Shown one piece after another: positions 1 through 7,679 of a DNA stretch of 64,000 nucleotides (positions are counted from its first letter, which is position 1; each line of letters starts with the position of its first letter). The position numbers and the translations under genes were made by a program. The stretch covers positions 496,001-560,000 of the forward strand of contig NZ_JNLC01000010.1 in the NCBI RefSeq assembly GCF_000702305.1, written 5' to 3'. The notes under the pieces are model-generated. The model searched no databases. It was not told the DNA's origin and was given only the letters and a program-made list of their open reading frames with translations. This DNA comes from Allobosea sp. 117. Its GTDB lineage: Bacteria; Pseudomonadota; Alphaproteobacteria; Rhizobiales; Xanthobacteraceae.

Positions 1-522
1 CGCGATCTGCCGGCGCGACGTCTCGCGTTCGGTGACATCCTCGACGGCGAGCAGCACGCGTTCCCAGCTCTCCTCATAGCCGGGCAGCACGGTTCCCTGG
101 AGCTGGATGTCCAGCCGGCGTCCGGAGAGCGTGTAGTTGACGGTGTTGCTGAAGAACTGCCGGCGCCCGTCCCAGAGCTGGGAGAGCTCCTCGATATGGG
201 TCTTCAGCATGTCGTCGCGGAACACCCGCGGCAGATTGGCGATGAGATGGTCGAGGTCGCTCGCCTCGAAGAGGGTGAGCGTCTTGCGGTTGGCGCGGAT
301 GAGGCGGATGCGCTGGGAGCACTGACGCACGCGGTCGGGGGCGTCGCGCAGATAGTCGCGCAGCGAGGTCACGCCGGCGGAGCGCCATTCCTCGAACAGC
401 GCCTTCACGTCGCTGAAGTCCTCGAGCCACAACGAGACCGGCGCGAGTTCGAACATCTCGATCTCATCGCGCAGCTCGGTTTCGATCGGGCCGAGTACCG
501 ACCCTTCGTTCAGGTTGAGCAT
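1..522 (-). CDS. PAS-domain signalling protein, 3' part beyond window
   Basis: An open frame of 174 codons starts at the ATG at 522 and runs off the left edge without a stop. The last visible stretch, VLLAVEDVTERETSRRQIA, is the typical end of a PAS fold (family: DITERK-like exit helix) that normally leads into a histidine kinase, GGDEF or second PAS domain. The first 60 residues (MLNLNEGSVLG..., then a segment with APVSLWLEDFS) look like the usual N-terminal half of such a PAS region. The output domain lies outside the window, so whether it signals through phosphotransfer or cyclic-di-GMP cannot be told. No signal peptide or membrane segment is visible, which suggests a cytoplasmic sensor. 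Confidence 0.7.
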   Translation of the reverse strand, partial: MLNLNEGSVLGPIETELRDEIEMFELAPVSLWLEDFSDVKALFEEWRSAGVTSLRDYLRDAPDRVRQCSQRIRLIRANRKTLTLFEASDLDHLIANLPRVFRDDMLKTHIEELSQLWDGRRQFFSNTVNYTLSGRRLDIQLQGTVLPGYEESWERVLLAVEDVTERETSRRQIA

Positions 523-627
523 GCTCGCCTTCGGTCAGTCACGTGCGGACTCATGCCAGTTTATACGCGTGAAAGCTAATCATGCGTAAGTGGCGCGCGC
601 GTACTGCCATTGCGCGGTCCGTTAGGC

Positions 628-733
628 TAGAGCAATTCCGCACGGAGCAAGCGGTTCGGGTGGAAACGTGCTCAGTTCATTGAACCGGGAGCATTTCCTT
701 TCAATCGATGCCGATCCGATCGGGACATATCTG
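628..733. repeat. degenerate copy of the two-hairpin dispersed repeat
   Basis: Starts with TAGAGC like the copy at 5553 and shares, in the same order, ATTGAA, GAGCATTTCCT, TCGAT and CCGATCGG with the copies at 5553-5668 and 18143-18257. The hairpin symmetry is largely lost. The match is by eye, so it could be an eroded relative rather than a true copy. Confidence 0.45.
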
Positions 734-790
734 GAATGCGCCGGGATTGCCCCATGACGGGGCACCAGAGGTTGCGCTAAGGGGGCACTC

Positions 791-883
791 ATGACGATGC
801 ACGATTTCACGGCGAAACACTGGATCACGGCGGCGGTCATCATCCTCGTGGCGGTGGGCGCCTTCCTGTTCAGTTGGACCTGA
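791..883 (+). CDS. small single-pass membrane protein, 30 aa
   Basis: A 30-codon frame starts at ATG 791, with a strong ribosome binding site (AAGGGGG) seven bases upstream, and ends in TGA at 881-883. It reads MTMHDFTAKHWITAAVII and continues into LVAVGAFLFSWT, that is, a charged N-terminus of about ten residues followed by one hydrophobic helix ending at a Trp. This shape is that of small inner-membrane proteins. I do not recognise a family and no neighbour suggests a job. The good Shine-Dalgarno and clean membrane helix argue that it is real; its shortness is the main doubt. Confidence 0.55.
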   Translation: MTMHDFTAKHWITAAVIILVAVGAFLFSWT

Positions 884-1006
884 GGGGTCGACCGGAATGT
901 GAACGAGGGCTTCTGGCTATCGTCACATTCCTCGCCTATGTCACGCTGCGCTGCCCTTGCGGCCGGCTGATCGACGGCCGCGCGGCCGCTCCGTCAGGTC
1001 AAGAGG

Positions 1007-1768
1007 ATGTCCGACCAGATCGAAACCCTGCCTTCCGCCCGGCCCCCCAACGAAGCGTCCGACTCCACCGGCGACGCGCCGCATCGGCACGCGGCCGGCG
1101 GCGAGTCCGCGGACGATGGTGCGACCCGTGGCGAGGCGTCGGCGTGGGACATGGCGGACGACGATGCGGCGACCCGGCTCTCGGACATTCTGCTCGGCAT
1201 CGCCAATGACGAGGAGCGCGAGCGCATCGCCATCGGCGATCTGGTGAACGCCATGCGCGAGCGTGCTTTTGGCCCGCTCATGTTCATCTTCGCGCTACCG
1301 AATGTGCTGCCCACGCCGCCGGGCACGTCGGCTGTGCTCGGCGCGCCGCTGGTCTTCCTGGCTGCGCAGCTCGCCTTCGGACTCAATCCGTGGCTCCCGC
1401 GCGTGATCGCGGAGCGCTCGATCGCGCGCAACGACTTCGCCGGCTTCATCAACAAGGCCGCCCCCTGGCTCGCCAAGGCCGAGAGCCTGCTGCGTCCCCG
1501 TCTCGGAAGGCTGGCGCATCCGCCGGCGGAATATGCGGTGGGATTCGTCTGCCTGGTGCTTGCGGCGGTGCTGGTGCTGCCGATTCCGCTCGGCAACATG
1601 CTTCCCGCGCTCGCCATCTGCATCCTGTCGCTCGGCATATTGGAGCGCGACGGCCTGTGGATCGTGGCCGGCACGGCGCTCGCCTTCGCCTCGCTCGGAA
1701 TCGTCTGGGGCGTGATCTGGGGTCTGGTGAAGGCCGGGCTCTATCTGCTCACCAGCCTGATCGGCTGA
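1007..1768 (+). CDS. ExoD-family exopolysaccharide synthesis protein
   Basis: 253 aa. Residues from about 58 on match the ExoD family: LSDILLGIANDEERERIAIG, then GPLMFIFALPNVLPTPPG and several hydrophobic helices at the C-terminus. ExoD proteins are inner-membrane proteins linked to exopolysaccharide production and alkaline tolerance in Rhizobium; the biochemical role is not settled. The first 50 residues are polar and low in complexity. AAGAGG directly abuts the ATG at 1007, which is too close for a normal ribosome binding site, so translation might begin at the ATG at 1151 (MADDDAATR) instead. No exopolysaccharide genes flank it. Confidence 0.8.
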   Translation: MSDQIETLPSARPPNEASDSTGDAPHRHAAGGESADDGATRGEASAWDMADDDAATRLSDILLGIANDEERERIAIGDLVNAMRERAFGPLMFIFALPNVLPTPPGTSAVLGAPLVFLAAQLAFGLNPWLPRVIAERSIARNDFAGFINKAAPWLAKAESLLRPRLGRLAHPPAEYAVGFVCLVLAAVLVLPIPLGNMLPALAICILSLGILERDGLWIVAGTALAFASLGIVWGVIWGLVKAGLYLLTSLIG

Positions 1769-1784
1769 GAAGGTTCTTCCCGCG

Positions 1785-1991
1785 TCAATAGGCTGCCTGC
1801 GCCTGTTCGAGGGCGCGGGTCAGCATGGACAGGCATTCGTCGGCCTGCCGGCGGCCGGCCTCGTCGCCCCCCAGCCGGCGGGCGATGTCGCGCAGATCGC
1901 GGATGGCGACGTCGACGGCGGTCATCAGATCGATCTCGGGTGTCAGATCCTCGTCGCGGGACCGGCAGGGGAAGGGAATCACATTCGACAT
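1785..1991 (-). CDS. small hypothetical protein, 68 aa
   Basis: Starts at ATG 1991 (MSNVIPFPCRSRDEDLTPEI) and is convergent with the ExoD gene, 16 bases away. The sequence is charged and mostly helical, with no signal or membrane segment, and the DVAIRDLRDIARRLGGDEAGR stretch suggests an amphipathic coil. I do not recognise the family. The reading can be extended upstream to 2144, but that part has coding-atypical composition, so the shorter start is preferred. Function unknown. Confidence 0.55.
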   Translation of the reverse strand: MSNVIPFPCRSRDEDLTPEIDLMTAVDVAIRDLRDIARRLGGDEAGRRQADECLSMLTRALEQAQAAY

Positions 1992-2161
1992 TGCACAACT
2001 CACGTCACCGAATCGCCTCACGGCGCAGCGCCACGATTGGCCGGAAATGGTTAACGCCCCCATTCCGCCACCTGATCCGTTCCGAGCTTCCGGGGGTGGG
2101 CGCGATACGTTCACGATCCCGTGCATGTCCTGACATATATGCATACAATTGCATTAATGGG

Positions 2162-2190
2162 TTGACATTGTATGGGTACGTGTCCATCTT
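2162..2190 (+). promoter_or_regulatory. putative sigma-70 promoter of the DUF983 gene
   Basis: TTGACA at 2162-2167 and CATCTT at 2185-2190 with a 17-base spacer, 48 bases before the ATG at 2238. The -35 is perfect and the -10 weak. The region just upstream is unusually AT-rich for this genome. Confidence 0.45.
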
Positions 2191-2237
2191 GCCGGGCAAG
2201 GGCGCTGTCCATCGTGGCGCCCGGAAAGGTCCGTTCC

Positions 2238-2633
2238 ATGTCCACCACCGATTGGCCCCGTCTGTCGCCCTTCGAGACCGGGGTGCGAGGCTGCTGCCCG
2301 CGTTGCGGACAGGGCCGGCTGTTCCGCGGCTTTCTCACCCTCGCCCCCCGTTGCGAGGCGTGCGGACTGGACTATTCCTTCGCCGATCCCGCGGACGGTC
2401 CGGCCTTCTTCGTGATCTGCTTCGGGTGTCTGCCGGCCGTCATCTTCGGCCTGTGGATCGAGGTCGCGTTCCAGGCGCCCTATTGGGTGCATCTGGTCAC
2501 GACGCTGCCCTTCCTGCTGCTGACCTGCATCCCGCCATTGCGACCGCTCAAGGGCTGGCTGGTGGCGAGCCAGTACTACTTCAAGGCCGAAGAGGGACGG
2601 CTCGTCACGCCGCCGGCTCAGACGACGCCGTGA
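2238..2633 (+). CDS. DUF983 zinc-ribbon membrane protein
   Basis: 131 aa from ATG 2238, preceded by AAAGG at good spacing; an in-frame start at 2172 lacks one. The N-terminus has two Cys pairs (CCPRCGQGRLF and CEACGLDYSF) that form a likely zinc ribbon, followed by two hydrophobic segments (AFFVICFGCLPAVIFGLWI and LVTTLPFLLLTCIPPL). This is the DUF983 layout common in alphaproteobacteria, where it often lies near cytochrome oxidase genes; no such genes are visible here. Function unknown. Its last 16 bases overlap the convergent MocR-type gene. Confidence 0.85.
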   Translation: MSTTDWPRLSPFETGVRGCCPRCGQGRLFRGFLTLAPRCEACGLDYSFADPADGPAFFVICFGCLPAVIFGLWIEVAFQAPYWVHLVTTLPFLLLTCIPPLRPLKGWLVASQYYFKAEEGRLVTPPAQTTP

Positions 2634-4009
2634 TGGGCCGGCCGCCGCTCGCCGACGATGACGGCGAGCGTGCGCAGCGCTTCGGCGAGGCGCGCGCGGT
2701 CCGGGACCGCGCCGAGTGAGACGCGAACGGCGTCCGGCGCCGGTCCGGCGACATTGAAGGCGTCCGAGGCCGTCACGCCCAAGCCGCGTTCGCGCGCCGC
2801 TTCCATCAGCCGGTGGCGATCCCAGTGCGGCGGCAGCGGCAGCCAGATATGCAGGCCGCTCGGATGCGCCGCACTTTCCGGCAGCAGTGCGCGGGCCAGT
2901 TCCTGCCGCGCCCGCGCCTCCGCGCGCACGGCTTCGAGCACGCGTCGCGCCGTGCCGTCCTGGATCCAGCCCGCCAGCAGCGCCGTCATCAGCGGCGCCG
3001 GCATCAGCGTGAAGGCTCTGAGCCCGGCGAGGATGTCGTCGGCTCTGCGGCCGACGGGAAGCAGCAGGAATGCCGTCCGCAGCCCCGGCGTCAGGCATTT
3101 CGAGACGGTCGCGACATGGAAGGTCAGCGCCGGCGCCAGCGCGGCGAAGCTCGGCGGCGTCGCCTCCGCGAGCAGGCCGTAGGGATCGTCCTCGACGATG
3201 GGCAGATGCAGCGCCGCCGCGATCCGCGCGATCTCCCGTCGCCGCGCCTCCGGCATGGTGACCGTGGTTGGGTTCTGCATGTTCGGCTGCAGGTAGAGGA
3301 AGCGCGGCGCGTGCGTGCGGCAGGCGCGCGCGAGCGCGTCCGGCATGATTCCGCCCTCGTCCGCCGCCACCGGCTCGACCCTGACGCCGAGCTGCGCCGC
3401 CGCGCCGATGAAGCCCGGATAGGTGCGCGGCTCCGCCAGCACCACCTCGCCCGGGCGGGCGAGCGTGGAAAGCAGCGCCGCGAGGGCCGCCTGCGCGCCG
3501 GCGCAGACGACGATCCGCTCGGGCGCAACGGGTCCCGTCACCGGCGCGAGCCATTGCGCACCCGCCGCGCGCTCCGCCGACGCTCCCGGTCCGACGTGAT
3601 AGGACATCACCAGATCGGCGCTCGCGCGTCGCAGCACCTGGCCGATGCCCTGCTCGATCAGCCGGCCGAGATCGAGACCGCGCGGCGAGGGCGGGATGTT
3701 CATCGAGAGGTCGACCGGCGCCGCGCTCGCCCGCCCGTCCGTCAGGAAGGAGCCGCGCCCCGTGACGGCATCGACGAGCCCGCGCCGGCGCGCCTCGGTA
3801 TAGGCGCGGGTGATGGTGGTGAGATCGACGCCGAGCCGCGCGGCGAGCCGGCGTTGCGGCGGCAGCCGGTCGCCGGCCTTGAGGGTGCCGTCGGACAGGG
3901 CAGCTTCCAGCGCCGCGACGATCTGCAGATAGATCGGCCCGCCGCCCGGGTCGACTGCCGTGATCCAGTCGGGGCCTATGAGCTCAGACGGCGCGGCCGG
4001 GTTCGGCAT
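2618..4009 (-). CDS. MocR-type regulator: GntR HTH plus aminotransferase domain
   Basis: 463 aa from ATG 4009 (MPNPAAPSELIGPDWI), with GGAG ten bases upstream. Residues about 20-90 form a GntR winged helix (GPIYLQIVAALEAAL, GDRLPPQRRLAARLGVDLTT, RAYTEARRRGLV). The rest is a class I aminotransferase fold with the PLP lysine in VATVSKCLTPGLR and the PNMQNPTT loop. MocR proteins use PLP or amino compounds as effectors and commonly regulate a neighbouring or divergent gene. Here the divergent gene is the Tat-exported repeat protein, which makes an obvious metabolic target unclear. Confidence 0.88.
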   Translation of the reverse strand: MPNPAAPSELIGPDWITAVDPGGGPIYLQIVAALEAALSDGTLKAGDRLPPQRRLAARLGVDLTTITRAYTEARRRGLVDAVTGRGSFLTDGRASAAPVDLSMNIPPSPRGLDLGRLIEQGIGQVLRRASADLVMSYHVGPGASAERAAGAQWLAPVTGPVAPERIVVCAGAQAALAALLSTLARPGEVVLAEPRTYPGFIGAAAQLGVRVEPVAADEGGIMPDALARACRTHAPRFLYLQPNMQNPTTVTMPEARRREIARIAAALHLPIVEDDPYGLLAEATPPSFAALAPALTFHVATVSKCLTPGLRTAFLLLPVGRRADDILAGLRAFTLMPAPLMTALLAGWIQDGTARRVLEAVRAEARARQELARALLPESAAHPSGLHIWLPLPPHWDRHRLMEAARERGLGVTASDAFNVAGPAPDAVRVSLGAVPDRARLAEALRTLAVIVGERRPAHHGVV

Positions 4010-4154
4010 CGATACGATGCTCCATACGATTCCGCTCGTGTATGCTCCTTCCCATGAGCGCGTGCAAGCCGCTGTCGGGGCGGTTTTCAAACCGGTTGCG
4101 GGCGTGGATAGTGGCGAGGTTCCCGCGCCGGTCGCGCGGCACTCCCGGGGCGCC

Positions 4155-5555
4155 ATGGCCAAGCTGTCGGACACACCAATCCTCTCGATCGCCGGCAAGC
4201 CGAGCCGACGCGCCATGCTCGGCAGCGCGGGCGTCGCGCTGGGCTTCGCCGCGACCCAGGCTGTCACCGGCAAGGCATGGGCGGCGCCGGGTGACATGAC
4301 CCTTGCCGCGACCTCCTTCGGCGTTAAGCCCGGCAGCGGTGATGACCAGAGCCGCGCGATTCAGAAAGCCCTCGACGCGGCCACGCAGGCCCGCCTGCCG
4401 CTGTTCTTTCCGCCCGGCTCCTATGTGGCGAGCGAGCTTGTCGCCCGACCGGGGCTGCGGCTTCTCGGCGTGCCGGGCGCCAGCCGGATCGTCCACGCCG
4501 GCGGCATAAACATCCTGAGTGCCTCGAAATGCGACGGCTTCTCCGCCGAAGGGCTGGGCTTCGATGGCGGCAAGCTGCCGATCCGCGACGGGGAGGGTCT
4601 GCTGACCATCGCCGACAGCGCGGCGGTCTCCATCCGCGATTGCACGGTCACCGGTTCTTATGAAAGCGGGCTCGTGCTGCGCAGCGTCGCCGGCGATGTG
4701 ACCGGCTGCACCGTGGATGGAGTGGGCGTCACCGGCATCTTCGCGCTCGATTCGCGCGGGTTGGCGCTGCGGGACAATACGGTCCGTGGCTGCGCCAACA
4801 ACGGCATCCAGGTCTGGCAGTCGGAAGCGCGCGAGGACGGCACGCTCGTCACCGGCAACCGCATCTCCGACATCGCCGCGCGGGATGGAGGCACCGGGGA
4901 GAACGGAAACGGCATCAACGTCTTCCGCGCCGGCAACGTGATCGTCGCCAACAACCGCATCTCGAAATGCGCCTTCACGGCGGTGCGCTGCAATTCGTCC
5001 TCGAACGTCCAGGTGCTGGGCAACAACTGCTCGGATATGGGCGAGGTCGCCCTGTTCGTCGAGTTCGGCTACCAGGGCGCGGTGGTGGCCAACAACATCA
5101 TCGAGCGCGCTGTTTTCGGCATCAACGTCACGAACTTCGATACCGGCGGACGCCTCGCCGTCGTGCAGGGCAATGTGATGCGCGATTTCGTCGCCCCGCC
5201 CGTCACGGACAATCCCGACGACGTCGGCAGCATCGGCATCATCGCAGAGGCGGACATCGCGGTGACCGGCAATGTCATCGAGGGGGCGAACTATATGGGC
5301 ATGCGCCTCGGCTATGGCCCCTTCCTGCGCGACCTGACCGTCACCGGCAATGTCATCCGCCGTTCCGGAATCGGCATCGGCGTGTCGCTGGTGGAGGGCG
5401 CGGGGCAGGCGGTGATCGCCGACAACCTCATCGCCGAATCGGTGAACGGCGCCCTTGTGGGCTTCGCCTGGAGCAAGGCGACGACCGGCGATCTGCTCGC
5501 GCCGGGCGCCAAGGTCGACCCGCGGCTGACGCTGTCCGGCAACCGGGTGCGATAG
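4155..5555 (+). CDS. TIGR03808-type Tat-exported parallel beta-helix protein
   Basis: 466 aa. The N-terminus holds a twin-arginine signal (PSRRAMLGSAG, hydrophobic stretch, likely cleavage after AWA at about residue 44). The body is a run of about 20-residue turns rich in G, N and V (VTGNVI, VIVANNRI, LVTGNRI), as in pectate-lyase-like right-handed beta helices. The length and Tat signal fit TIGR03808, a family of unknown function largely limited to Hyphomicrobiales. The start at 4155 places the RR motif about 18 residues in; upstream frames lack coding character. Its stop codon TAG is also the first three bases of the repeat that follows. Confidence 0.85.
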   Translation: MAKLSDTPILSIAGKPSRRAMLGSAGVALGFAATQAVTGKAWAAPGDMTLAATSFGVKPGSGDDQSRAIQKALDAATQARLPLFFPPGSYVASELVARPGLRLLGVPGASRIVHAGGINILSASKCDGFSAEGLGFDGGKLPIRDGEGLLTIADSAAVSIRDCTVTGSYESGLVLRSVAGDVTGCTVDGVGVTGIFALDSRGLALRDNTVRGCANNGIQVWQSEAREDGTLVTGNRISDIAARDGGTGENGNGINVFRAGNVIVANNRISKCAFTAVRCNSSSNVQVLGNNCSDMGEVALFVEFGYQGAVVANNIIERAVFGINVTNFDTGGRLAVVQGNVMRDFVAPPVTDNPDDVGSIGIIAEADIAVTGNVIEGANYMGMRLGYGPFLRDLTVTGNVIRRSGIGIGVSLVEGAGQAVIADNLIAESVNGALVGFAWSKATTGDLLAPGAKVDPRLTLSGNRVR

Positions 5556-5668
5556 AGCATTTTCCGCGAAAGTTGAGAGACTTTCGCGATCAGAAAATGC
5601 TCCAGCCTATTGAGTCGAGAGCACTTTCTTATCGATCAGGTGATTCCACCTGATCGGAAAGGGCTCTA
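5553..5668. repeat. two-hairpin dispersed repeat, copy A
   Basis: A 116-base element bounded by TAGAGC and GCTCTA. It has two hairpins: one built on CGCGAAAGT/ACTTTCGCG (about 5564-5590) extended by GCATTTT/AAAATGC, and one built on GATCAGGTG/CCACCTGATC (about 5636-5656). A near-identical copy is at 18143-18257. It carries GATTC in the second hairpin loop and GAGTC between the hairpins, both GANTC methylation sites. It separates two convergent genes and could act as a terminator. Confidence 0.8.
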
Positions 5669-5671
5669 GCC

Positions 5672-6535
5672 TCAGGCGCCGATGTCGCGGAATCGGGCGG
5701 GGTGCAGGCCGGCGGCTGCGAGGTCCTCGCCGCACGCGTCCGAGGACAGGTAGGCCAGTTCGCGCTCGCGTGGCTCCAGCAGCGGATCGAGCGCACGCAG
5801 CTCCTCGTCCACGATGCCGGGATGGCAGTGGACGAGAATGCGCCTCCCCGACCCCTTCAGGCTCGCCCGGAACACCTCGCGATAGGGCAGCCGGTCCGAA
5901 AAATCATAGAGCCCGCGGAAGCTGTCATTGGTCGGCACGCCGCGCTTGGCCGCCGCCCGGCCGAGGCCGGCGCCGAGCGAACCGATCACCAGCGCCTTGG
6001 AGAGGCCGACGCGGCGCCGCGCCGCCTCGGCGGGAGCTTCCGCGCAGGCGCGCATCCAGATCGGGTGGTCGGCGTAGCGCGCCGCCATCTCCTCGATCAC
6101 CACGCCGCGTACGCCCGGCAGCAGATGTGCGTGCTGGTGTCCGTCGATGAAGTCTGGCGGCGCCCCCCACACATCCTCGAAGGCGTCGAGCTGCGCGCGC
6201 AGCTCGGTGCGCACGGCCTCGGAGGGCAGGGCGCCGGCGAGCGACTGCCGGATGAGCCGGCCGATCGTCGGCAGCCGGCCATCGACCGCAAGGCCGGGAG
6301 CGGCGGTGATCGGGCGCTGTTCGGTGAGTGTGAAATGGAGCCCGATATCGGCCGGGCTGCTAGCGACGGTCTGGCGCAGGCTGCCGGCGCGCCGCCGCCA
6401 GGCCGGCAGTCCGGTCATCGCTCCGGTCGCCGAGAGCCGCCCCGCCGCGATGAGCTGTTCGATGGCATCGCACACGCCGCCACTCAGACCGTAATCGTCG
6501 GCGCAAACTACTATCATCTTGCGTGCAAATACCAT
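5672..6535 (-). CDS. ChbG/HpnK-family carbohydrate deacetylase
   Basis: About 287 aa. Metal-binding motifs of the YdjC/ChbG/HpnK family are present: CADDYGLSGG near the N-terminus, DGHQHAHLLPG in the middle, and VHCHPGIVD near the end. Family members remove N-acetyl groups from chito-oligosaccharides or from hopanoid-linked N-acetylglucosamine. Divergent to the GtrB-like operon at 6636, so a sugar put on a lipid by that operon is a plausible substrate (inference). Start codon is uncertain: ATG 6535 is listed, ATG 6517 gives the family-typical short N-terminus, and TTG 6550 is also open. None has a clear ribosome binding site. Confidence 0.82.
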   Translation of the reverse strand: MVFARKMIVVCADDYGLSGGVCDAIEQLIAAGRLSATGAMTGLPAWRRRAGSLRQTVASSPADIGLHFTLTEQRPITAAPGLAVDGRLPTIGRLIRQSLAGALPSEAVRTELRAQLDAFEDVWGAPPDFIDGHQHAHLLPGVRGVVIEEMAARYADHPIWMRACAEAPAEAARRRVGLSKALVIGSLGAGLGRAAAKRGVPTNDSFRGLYDFSDRLPYREVFRASLKGSGRRILVHCHPGIVDEELRALDPLLEPRERELAYLSSDACGEDLAAAGLHPARFRDIGA

Positions 6536-6635
6536 CGCGGGAGCAGCCAAACAAATATCACAATCTCTCTATAGCGTCTGCGTCCAAGGAAATCGCATGA
6601 CGTTTACGTAATATCCCTATCAGAGCAGGCGCGAC

Positions 6636-7679
6636 ATGCTGCACGGGAAGCCCGATAATTTTGAAGATACCGCGCGAGCGTCCTATCTGAGATCAGCTCA
6701 TTCCATCTCGATCGTTATTCCCGTCTATAACGAATCGGGCAGTCTAGAGGCGCTGCACCGCCGGCTTAGCCTTGCGCTCGACGCCTATCCGGCGATGCAG
6801 CGCGAGTTTGTCTTCGTCGACGACGGCAGCCGCGACGACAGCTTCGCCACCCTCGCGAGGCTCGGTGCCGGCGATGCCGCCGTGAAGGCGCTACGTTTCG
6901 CACGCAATTTCGGCAAGGAGGCGGCGATGGCCGCCGGCCTGAGGGCCGCGACCGGCGATATCGTGGTGCTGATGGACTCCGACCTCCAGCACCCGCCGGA
7001 AGTCGTTCCCGCCATGATCGAGAGCTGGCGGCGCGGCGCCCAGATGGTCACGGCGGTGCGCCGCTCGCGCGATACCGACCCGCTGGTGCGCCGCCTGTGG
7101 AGCCGCGGCTTCTATCATTTCTTCCGGCTGATGTGCGAGGTCGACATTCCCGAGGGCGCCGGCGATTTCCGCCTGTTCGACCGGCGGGTGGTCGATGCCA
7201 TCAACAGCCTGCCGGAGCGCAACCGCTTCATGAAGGGCATCACCTCGTGGGTCGGCTTCCGCCAGGGCGAAGTCGATTTCGAGGTCGCCGAGCGTACCGC
7301 CGGCGTGAGCTCGTTCTCCTTCATCCGGCTGCTGCGCTATGCCGTGGACGGGCTCTCGGCCTTCTCCATGGTGCCGCTGCGCGTCTGGTCGCTGGTGGGC
7401 GTCGCGCTCGCCTTCGTCTCGGCGCTCTACGGCGCCTATCTGATCGTCGAGGCGCTCTATCTCGGCGTGAGGACGCCCGGCTTCGCCACCATCATGGTCA
7501 GCACGCTGTTCCTGTCCGGTGTGCAGCTCATCAGCCTCGGCGTGATCGGCGAATATATCGGCCGCATCTTCACGGAAGTGAAGCGCCGCCCGCTCTATCT
7601 GGTGGCCGACGAGATCGGCTTCGCCGGTCCTGCGGCCCTGCGTTCCCCCGCCCTCGCGCCGGATGAGATTGCATCGTGA
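6636..7679 (+). CDS. GtrB-like polyprenyl-phosphate glycosyltransferase (GT2)
   Basis: 347 aa. N-terminal GT-A domain with SIVIPVYNESGSLEAL, the donor-binding VFVDDGSRDDS and the acceptor motif LMDSDLQHPPEV, followed by two C-terminal membrane helices (about residues 245-305). This is the layout of GtrB/DPM enzymes, which move a sugar from a nucleotide donor to undecaprenyl phosphate on the cytoplasmic face. It is the first gene of a three-gene operon: it overlaps the next gene by GTGA, and a GtrA flippase-like gene closes the set. AGG sits six bases before the ATG. The sugar cannot be read from the sequence. Confidence 0.88.
   Translation: MLHGKPDNFEDTARASYLRSAHSISIVIPVYNESGSLEALHRRLSLALDAYPAMQREFVFVDDGSRDDSFATLARLGAGDAAVKALRFARNFGKEAAMAAGLRAATGDIVVLMDSDLQHPPEVVPAMIESWRRGAQMVTAVRRSRDTDPLVRRLWSRGFYHFFRLMCEVDIPEGAGDFRLFDRRVVDAINSLPERNRFMKGITSWVGFRQGEVDFEVAERTAGVSSFSFIRLLRYAVDGLSAFSMVPLRVWSLVGVALAFVSALYGAYLIVEALYLGVRTPGFATIMVSTLFLSGVQLISLGVIGEYIGRIFTEVKRRPLYLVADEIGFAGPAALRSPALAPDEIAS

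Noticed and set aside
2154..3554. A 466-codon minus-strand frame across the MocR gene and DUF983
   Set aside because: It is another frame of the MocR coding sequence, with Arg/Ala/Gly-rich composition and no motif, while the MocR frame has clear domains.
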